From contig CAMNVD010000003.1 in NCBI GenBank assembly GCA_946562005.1, forward strand, positions 1 to 36,448: 36,448 nucleotides of DNA, read 5' to 3'. Below the pieces are notes generated by a model. The model had not been told where the DNA came from. It ran no database searches and saw only the letters and a list, made by a program, of their open reading frames with translations. Positions 32,034 through 36,448 of this stretch are shown here, in pieces (the stretch's first letter is position 1; each line of letters begins with the position of its first letter). The position numbers were made by a program, and so were the translations under genes. This DNA comes from an uncultured Clostridia bacterium. Its GTDB lineage: Bacteria; Bacillota; Dehalobacteriia; UBA4068; JAAVYR01.

Positions 32034-32074
32034 TTTTCCCCCGCAGTCTATAACTTCATAGGTTGCGGGGGAAA
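32034..32074. terminator. hairpin after the surface protein gene
   Basis: TTTCCCCCGCA pairs with TGCGGGGGAAA, with an inner TAT/ATA pair. A strong GC stem without a long T-run; a likely transcript end or mRNA stabiliser. Confidence 0.6.
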
Positions 32075-32287
32075 CTCTCTATATAGGGCTTATATGAGGG
32101 CGTAGGGAGCAAGGGAAACCATGCTTCAACCTTTGCTTTTTGATTGTCTGAACGGGCGAAAGGCGGTGTTGTAAATTTGTTGCAAATACCCCTGAAAAAA
32201 TGCAAAGTTTCACAGAGCATTATATATTGAACCCGCATAAAATCAGGGCTTTTCACGCCTTGCATAGCATTGAATTTTGAACTATTT
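32075..32287. other. non-coding right end of the element
   Basis: This stretch holds no supportable gene. It contains two right-hand direct repeats (TTTGTTGCAAAT at 32176-32187 and TTGAACTATT at 32277-32286), matching copies near the left end, which fits integrase arm sites. Confidence 0.55.
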
Positions 32288-32298
32288 TATGGTAAAAT
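32270..32298 (+). promoter_or_regulatory. hybrid promoter over the right attachment core
   Basis: TTGAAT (32270-32275) lies inside the element; TAAAAT (32293-32298), with a TGG extended -10, lies in the attachment core. The spacer is 17 bases. It would drive the cobalamin riboswitch transcript. The left junction has the alternative -35 TAGACA (17180-17185). Confidence 0.6.
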
Positions 32299-32300
32299 AA
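32288..32300. repeat. right attachment core (attR candidate)
   Basis: TATGGTAAAATAA, identical to 17199-17211. Host sequence with a riboswitch begins directly after it. Confidence 0.65.
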
Positions 32301-32317
32301 GGATGCAAAAATAGCAT

Positions 32318-32540
32318 CATGACTCGGGGTCTGTTGGGCAGGCGTCAAGGCGGACAGATGTCGGGATGAGGGAATCCGGTGAGAATCCGGAGCAATACCC
32401 GTTGCCGTATGTGCAGGAGTTTGCAGTTCGTGGCGTGAGCCGGTCATTGAGGGGAAACTTTTGAGAAGGCGGAGCTGTAAGCGTTGGGATTTTTTCTTGA
32501 AACTGTACGAGCCGGAAGACCTATGATGTTTATAGGCTTG
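32318..32540 (+). promoter_or_regulatory. cobalamin riboswitch
   Basis: The conserved core GGGAATCCGGTGAGAATCC (32370-32388), with the following GAGCAATACCCG, and the B12 box-like GCCGGAAGACCTAT (32511-32524) are both present in the order and spacing of adenosylcobalamin-type riboswitches. A strong terminator follows at 32590, so control by transcription termination is likely: B12 should switch off the surface protein gene. Confidence 0.9.
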
Positions 32541-32589
32541 TTTTGGTGCGTCCAAAATTAGCGAGAAAATGTGTTCCGCAGAAAAGTTC

Positions 32590-32636
32590 GGCTGCGGCAG
32601 TGTTTGTATACGCTGCCGCAGCCTTTTTTGTTTTTT
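32590..32636 (+). terminator. riboswitch-controlled terminator
   Basis: GGCTGCGGCAG (32590-32600) pairs perfectly with CTGCCGCAGCC (32613-32623), followed by T-rich sequence. It lies between the aptamer and the start codon at 32683. Confidence 0.9.
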
Positions 32637-32682
32637 GCAGGGATACGCCTATTTGCGGGAAGACAAAAGAGGAGGAATATTT

Positions 32683-35600
32683 ATGAGAAAAACAAAGGTG
32701 TTTCTTTTGCTGTGGGTATTCATGTTGTTCCTTTGTTTATGGAGCGGTATGGCTTGGGCGGCTGAGGTACCTGTTTCCACTGCTGAGGAATTTGCCGCAA
32801 TGTCTGCGGACGGCAGCTATGTGCTGGAGGCCGATATTACCATTCGTGCGCCTTGGGGCGATATGAGTACGCCTTTTCAAGGTAGCTTCAATGGGAATGG
32901 CCACAAGATTACCTTAGACATCCAGGCGACTGCTGCTTACCAAGGGGTATTTGCTGTTTTGGATGGCGCAACGGTGGAGAATCTATTGGTCGATGGGGAG
33001 ATTCATACGACCCTGGGCTATGCGGCAGGTATTGCAGCAAAAATGACCAATAGTACCGTGAGAAACTGCGGCAGTGAAGTGATGATTGTTTCTACTGGGA
33101 ATAATAGCACTAATTTTGGTGGTATTGCTGGTTGGGCTAGTGGCAGTACCATAGAAGGGTGCTACAGCAATAGTGCCATTAGCGGAAAAATCAAAAATGT
33201 AGGCGGTATTGTAGGACAAACCCAAAGCGTTGGTTGTATCATACGAAATTGTTATAATTTAGGTGATATTACCTCTACTGGTACTTCTGCAGTGCGGGCA
33301 GGCGGCATCGTGGGCTATGGCAACAAAGCTGGTACGATAGAAAACTGTTATACTGCTGGCGTCATTGATAATACTGTTCAGAGCGGGGCCTTTGCTGGGT
33401 ATCTAACGGGGACTACTGCGGAAAATCTGAAAAGTTGTTATTATTTCACAGCAGGCCATAGCCAAGCAGTGGGATTTGCTGTTTCTGGTTCTGATACTAC
33501 TGGTATTACAGCTAAATCCAAAGAAGATTTAAAGGGGTTAACGGTGGATTTAGGACCGGCGTTTGCAGAGAATCCTAAAGGAGGCTATCCTATTCTTACC
33601 TGGCAGGTGGTAAGCGCTCCAGAACCGGCAAAACCAAGCATTGCTATTGTATCTAGTAATGGGGATATTCTCTGGGCAGAAAAAGGCGGTAATCACGAAA
33701 ATGACACGACCTTAAAAGTTACTTATAAAGAAATGGGTGACGGGACGCCTGCTGTTACCTGGTCTGTTGATGATACGGAAATTATCAAAGGGCAACTGGC
33801 GGAAAATAACGGTGACTATATCGTGACAGCCCAAAAAGGCGGTGTGGCTACGGTAACTGCTACAGTGGAATATGAAGGAGAAATCTACACAGCATCTTGT
33901 GAGATTAGGGTAGTTCCTCATTTTACCACTGTAGAAATTAAGAATATGGAATCTGCATATGCTGGAAATATTGCGGTGGGACAAACTGTCACTGCTGTGG
34001 CAAATACTTTTGGTGGAGCGGAATTTGATGCAACAGCGTATCCGGGCCTTTCTCTGGATTATCAATGGTATCGTTATGAGCCCATAGCAAATCAAGTAAC
34101 AATGATTTCTAGGGCCACTGGGAAAACTTATACCATTACAGAGGATTTTCAAGAGGGGGATAAGATTGGTGTTTCTGTCTATTGTAATGGGCAAGAAGTT
34201 CATTCTTATGTAGATGGCCAAAAAACTGTCCGCTCGGCAGATTATGGTAAGCTATATGCCATTGCCTATGGGGAAGATGTTATGAACTTGCCGGTGGATG
34301 TGAAAGAAGATATACAGTTGATGTTGCCTTTCTCTGTAACCAGAGATGACATTACTGCCCAAATAGAATGGAGCGGCTTCAATGCAATCATCGCTGCTGA
34401 TGGCGGTGTAACTCGTCCGAAAAGCGGGAAAATACAAGTGACCTTACGGGCAAAATTTATCTACGGTGATGCCTTCTGTAACCGTGATATAAAAATCACA
34501 GTGTGGTCTGATGAGGCGATAGATGCTGATGTTAACGATAAACAAATCATATTAAAAGAAGCTCTTGGCTCTTTGGGCAGTTCCTACACCATGTATCCAG
34601 TCTATGGCAAAGACAGTAATATAAATACCATGTTGTCAGAGGCATTGGCAGCAAAAGGCTATGCGGACATTACTGCTTCTGTAAAAACTGTGCAGGAAAT
34701 CTATGGCGGTGCTGCTATTAGGGAGAATGGTGATATTGTCTATTTCTATGCAGAGCCGAATCTTTTGCCGGTTATCAAGCATGGCAGTTATCGAGTGACC
34801 TTTACTTTGGAAAAAGATGGTGTAGCGCTGGATTATGAAGATGTGCCTGTTATCATTTATTGGGATAGAGACCTGGTAAAGGCAGTGATGACCAGTGAAA
34901 TCTTAGATAAGGTTACACTGGATAGTGAAAACTTACTAACAGGGAATATTTCTTTGCCCAAGGTGGTAGACGGTAAACGCTGGACGCAAATTTCTTGGCA
35001 ATCCTCTAATGACCGTGTGTTATCCATCAGCAGTGAAAATCAAACTACGGCTGATACGCTTTTTGCTCCTTATGTGGGGGTAGTAAAACCAGGACAGGCC
35101 GAGCAATCTATTACCTTGACGGCAGCTTTTACCTTCCAGTTTACCAATGATGTGACGGGCCGGGAGGAACCTATCGTTCTCTATAAAACCTTTGATATGA
35201 CGGTAGCACCGCTTGATGCAGAACAAGCGGCAGCCATTCAAGCAGAACTATGGGCTAAACTAGACCAAGGCTTTGCAGCCAAAGGCTTACGGGATGCCGT
35301 GACAGGAGAACTGTTAGCATCAGATGCAAATGGTGTTTACACCGTAGGGAATGATATACAGTTGCCTACTACTAGAGATTTCGGGGTAGATGGTAAGTAT
35401 TATCCGATTACCATTACCAGTGATGATGAGACAGTCGCAAAAGCGCCTGATGTGGCAAATGCTGCTCGAGTAGAAATCTATCGTCCTGGGGTAGGACAAC
35501 CGGACGCTATGGCAACGATTACTGTAACTATGCAGGATAAGGATACTAGTGTGGTGGCTTCCCGCACCTTTACCATCTCGGTATCAGCACTGACCCAGGC

Positions 35601-36448
35601 GGAGGTAGAAAAGGAACTTGCATTGATGCGGCAGGTAAAAGCGGCCTATTTTGATGGGCTGAAGGGAGAGAATGTTGCTCGTGATGATGTGCGGACAGAC
35701 CTTATGCCGTTCCTGGAGGTATATCAAGATGCTAATGGAAATCTTGTCTGGGTGCGAAACCACAGTGACAGCGTAGGCTATGGTATTGTACCCACACCTA
35801 TAAAGGGTTGGGAAGATTTGGAGCTGTGGCGGCTTTTCAAATCCAGCAATCCCAATGTAGTCAGCCATGAGACGTTGGAGGTAACTCGACAGCCAGAGGC
35901 AAAAGGGGTAACGGTGACTAGTTATCTTTCCAGTGAGACCCTGGGAAGGTATGGAGAACTATACAAAAAAGACCCTGTCCGTTACAGTGAATATGCAGAT
36001 TGTGCAGAACTGTATTATCAAGAGGTTTCTACTGATGCAGTGGGGTCTGCTGCAAGGGTTATGAAAAAGGTTTCTCCAAAAGCGTCTATCCCGGTGGAAA
36101 TGAATGCGTTGTTTATGCCAAATAGGACAGTGTCTATGGTGGTGAGAGGTACTAAAAACCCCGATAGCGCTGTGCCGGTAGTGGAGACCATAGATGTTTC
36201 TTTTTCCCTCCTGGGGCTGGATGGAACGGAATGGATTTCGGCTACGGACTTGACTGATTTAGAGGAATCGTCTACTGTATATGATGTGTTTACCAGAATG
36301 TTAACAGATGAAGGATACACTGCTACCCGGCAAAGGGGTACCTATATCGTTTCTATCAGTGGTCCAAAGGGGACTTTATCAGAAAAAGAATATGGGGACC
36401 GTTCTGGTTGGATGTACCGTGTTAATGGGAAAATCCCTGATGTTTATA
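32683..36448 (+). CDS. giant B12-regulated surface protein, 3' end outside the window
   Basis: Open from ATG 32683 (AGGAGG at 32670) to the window edge: 1255 codons and still open. A signal peptide ends near residue 26 (AWA-AE). Residues about 107-266 hold four GLUG-type repeats (GGIAGWASGSTIEGCY and similar). Bacterial Ig-like domains follow from about 320, including later ones of the atypical kind (ISLPKVVDGKRWTQISWQSS). The last visible part (about 1165-1255), with SGWMYRVNGKIPDV, matches the DUF4430 domain, related to the C-terminal domain of transcobalamin. Under a cobalamin riboswitch, a cell-surface cobalamin-binding role is likely. The anchor is outside the window. Confidence 0.85.
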   Translation, partial: MRKTKVFLLLWVFMLFLCLWSGMAWAAEVPVSTAEEFAAMSADGSYVLEADITIRAPWGDMSTPFQGSFNGNGHKITLDIQATAAYQGVFAVLDGATVENLLVDGEIHTTLGYAAGIAAKMTNSTVRNCGSEVMIVSTGNNSTNFGGIAGWASGSTIEGCYSNSAISGKIKNVGGIVGQTQSVGCIIRNCYNLGDITSTGTSAVRAGGIVGYGNKAGTIENCYTAGVIDNTVQSGAFAGYLTGTTAENLKSCYYFTAGHSQAVGFAVSGSDTTGITAKSKEDLKGLTVDLGPAFAENPKGGYPILTWQVVSAPEPAKPSIAIVSSNGDILWAEKGGNHENDTTLKVTYKEMGDGTPAVTWSVDDTEIIKGQLAENNGDYIVTAQKGGVATVTATVEYEGEIYTASCEIRVVPHFTTVEIKNMESAYAGNIAVGQTVTAVANTFGGAEFDATAYPGLSLDYQWYRYEPIANQVTMISRATGKTYTITEDFQEGDKIGVSVYCNGQEVHSYVDGQKTVRSADYGKLYAIAYGEDVMNLPVDVKEDIQLMLPFSVTRDDITAQIEWSGFNAIIAADGGVTRPKSGKIQVTLRAKFIYGDAFCNRDIKITVWSDEAIDADVNDKQIILKEALGSLGSSYTMYPVYGKDSNINTMLSEALAAKGYADITASVKTVQEIYGGAAIRENGDIVYFYAEPNLLPVIKHGSYRVTFTLEKDGVALDYEDVPVIIYWDRDLVKAVMTSEILDKVTLDSENLLTGNISLPKVVDGKRWTQISWQSSNDRVLSISSENQTTADTLFAPYVGVVKPGQAEQSITLTAAFTFQFTNDVTGREEPIVLYKTFDMTVAPLDAEQAAAIQAELWAKLDQGFAAKGLRDAVTGELLASDANGVYTVGNDIQLPTTRDFGVDGKYYPITITSDDETVAKAPDVANAARVEIYRPGVGQPDAMATITVTMQDKDTSVVASRTFTISVSALTQAEVEKELALMRQVKAAYFDGLKGENVARDDVRTDLMPFLEVYQDANGNLVWVRNHSDSVGYGIVPTPIKGWEDLELWRLFKSSNPNVVSHETLEVTRQPEAKGVTVTSYLSSETLGRYGELYKKDPVRYSEYADCAELYYQEVSTDAVGSAARVMKKVSPKASIPVEMNALFMPNRTVSMVVRGTKNPDSAVPVVETIDVSFSLLGLDGTEWISATDLTDLEESSTVYDVFTRMLTDEGYTATRQRGTYIVSISGPKGTLSEKEYGDRSGWMYRVNGKIPDVY

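Larger units (their letters stand above)
17199..32300. mobile_element. 15.1-kb integrated element, putative phage satellite
   Basis: The element is bounded by the 13-bp repeat TATGGTAAAATAA, with two more short direct repeats just inside both ends, and carries an outward-facing integrase at the left edge. Inside are a lysogeny-type switch, replication genes with an iteron-like origin, a sigma factor, many small genes, a single phage structural gene (tape measure) and a surface protein. Codon use differs from the flanks. It lacks conjugation genes, terminase, capsid and portal, so it is neither a full prophage nor an ordinary ICE. Size and modules fit a phage satellite; mobilisation by a helper is inferred. 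Confidence 0.75.

Noticed and set aside
17199..32300. An integrative conjugative element
   Set aside because: No relaxase, coupling protein, VirB4-like ATPase or other conjugation gene is present; the helicase is of the P4/SF3 type.
32983..36320. Several minus-strand frames across the surface protein gene
   Set aside because: All are shadows of the long plus-strand frame, which stays open from 32683 to the window end and has a signal peptide and recognisable repeats.

Overview
The window looks like the chromosome of a low-to-mid GC anaerobic Firmicute (Bacillota). The signs are consensus sigma-A promoters, strong GGAGG ribosome sites, a T-box leader, a cobalamin riboswitch in front of a large DUF4430-type surface protein, and PBSX-family contractile-tail genes. 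I cannot choose between Clostridia and Negativicutes from the sequence alone. No tRNA or rRNA gene, CRISPR array or transposase was seen.

Region 1 (1-1187) holds an AT-rich radical SAM gene of unknown substrate, closed by a hairpin terminator.

Region 2 (1213-15281) is a compact contractile tail cluster: a self-cleaving S24-type repressor, a divergent switch with a palindromic operator, a small sigma-like/ArpU-type regulator, tail terminator, sheath, tube, chaperone with a programmed -1 frameshift, tape measure, LysM tail protein, baseplate genes, a fibre with a beta-propeller, a holin and an M23 endopeptidase. There is no terminase, portal, capsid or integrase, so I read it as an R-type tailocin (diffocin/PBSX-tail style) rather than a prophage. 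Its tape measure is short and lacks a convincing start codon.

Region 3 (15383-17137) is host DNA: a consensus promoter, a T-box leader and a TrpB2-type tryptophan synthase beta gene.

Region 4 (17199-32300, about 15.1 kb) is an integrated mobile element bounded by a 13-bp direct repeat, with further short direct repeats inside both ends. It carries a tyrosine integrase, a repressor with divergent promoters and repeated operators, an SprT-like protease, a second small HTH protein, a P4-type primase/SF3 helicase, an iteron-like origin with an AT-rich core, a run of small genes, its own sigma-70-type factor, and one lone phage tape measure protein (861 aa) homologous to that of the neighbouring tailocin but about 350 residues longer. 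An AbrB-like regulator and a secreted, membrane-anchored beta-helix protein follow. Size and layout resemble a phage satellite, but instead of packaging or capsid-remodelling genes it carries a tail-length ruler. This possible tape-measure-swapping or tail-interfering satellite is the most interesting part of the window.

Region 5 (32270-36448) is host DNA again: a promoter whose -10 is the element's attachment core, a cobalamin riboswitch, a strong terminator, and the first 1255 codons of a giant secreted protein (GLUG repeats, bacterial Ig-like repeats, and a DUF4430/transcobalamin-like module at the window edge). Removing the element in silico would join the TAGACA -35 at 17180 to this riboswitch, suggesting that the element sits inside the promoter of a B12-regulated surface protein and supplies a replacement -35.
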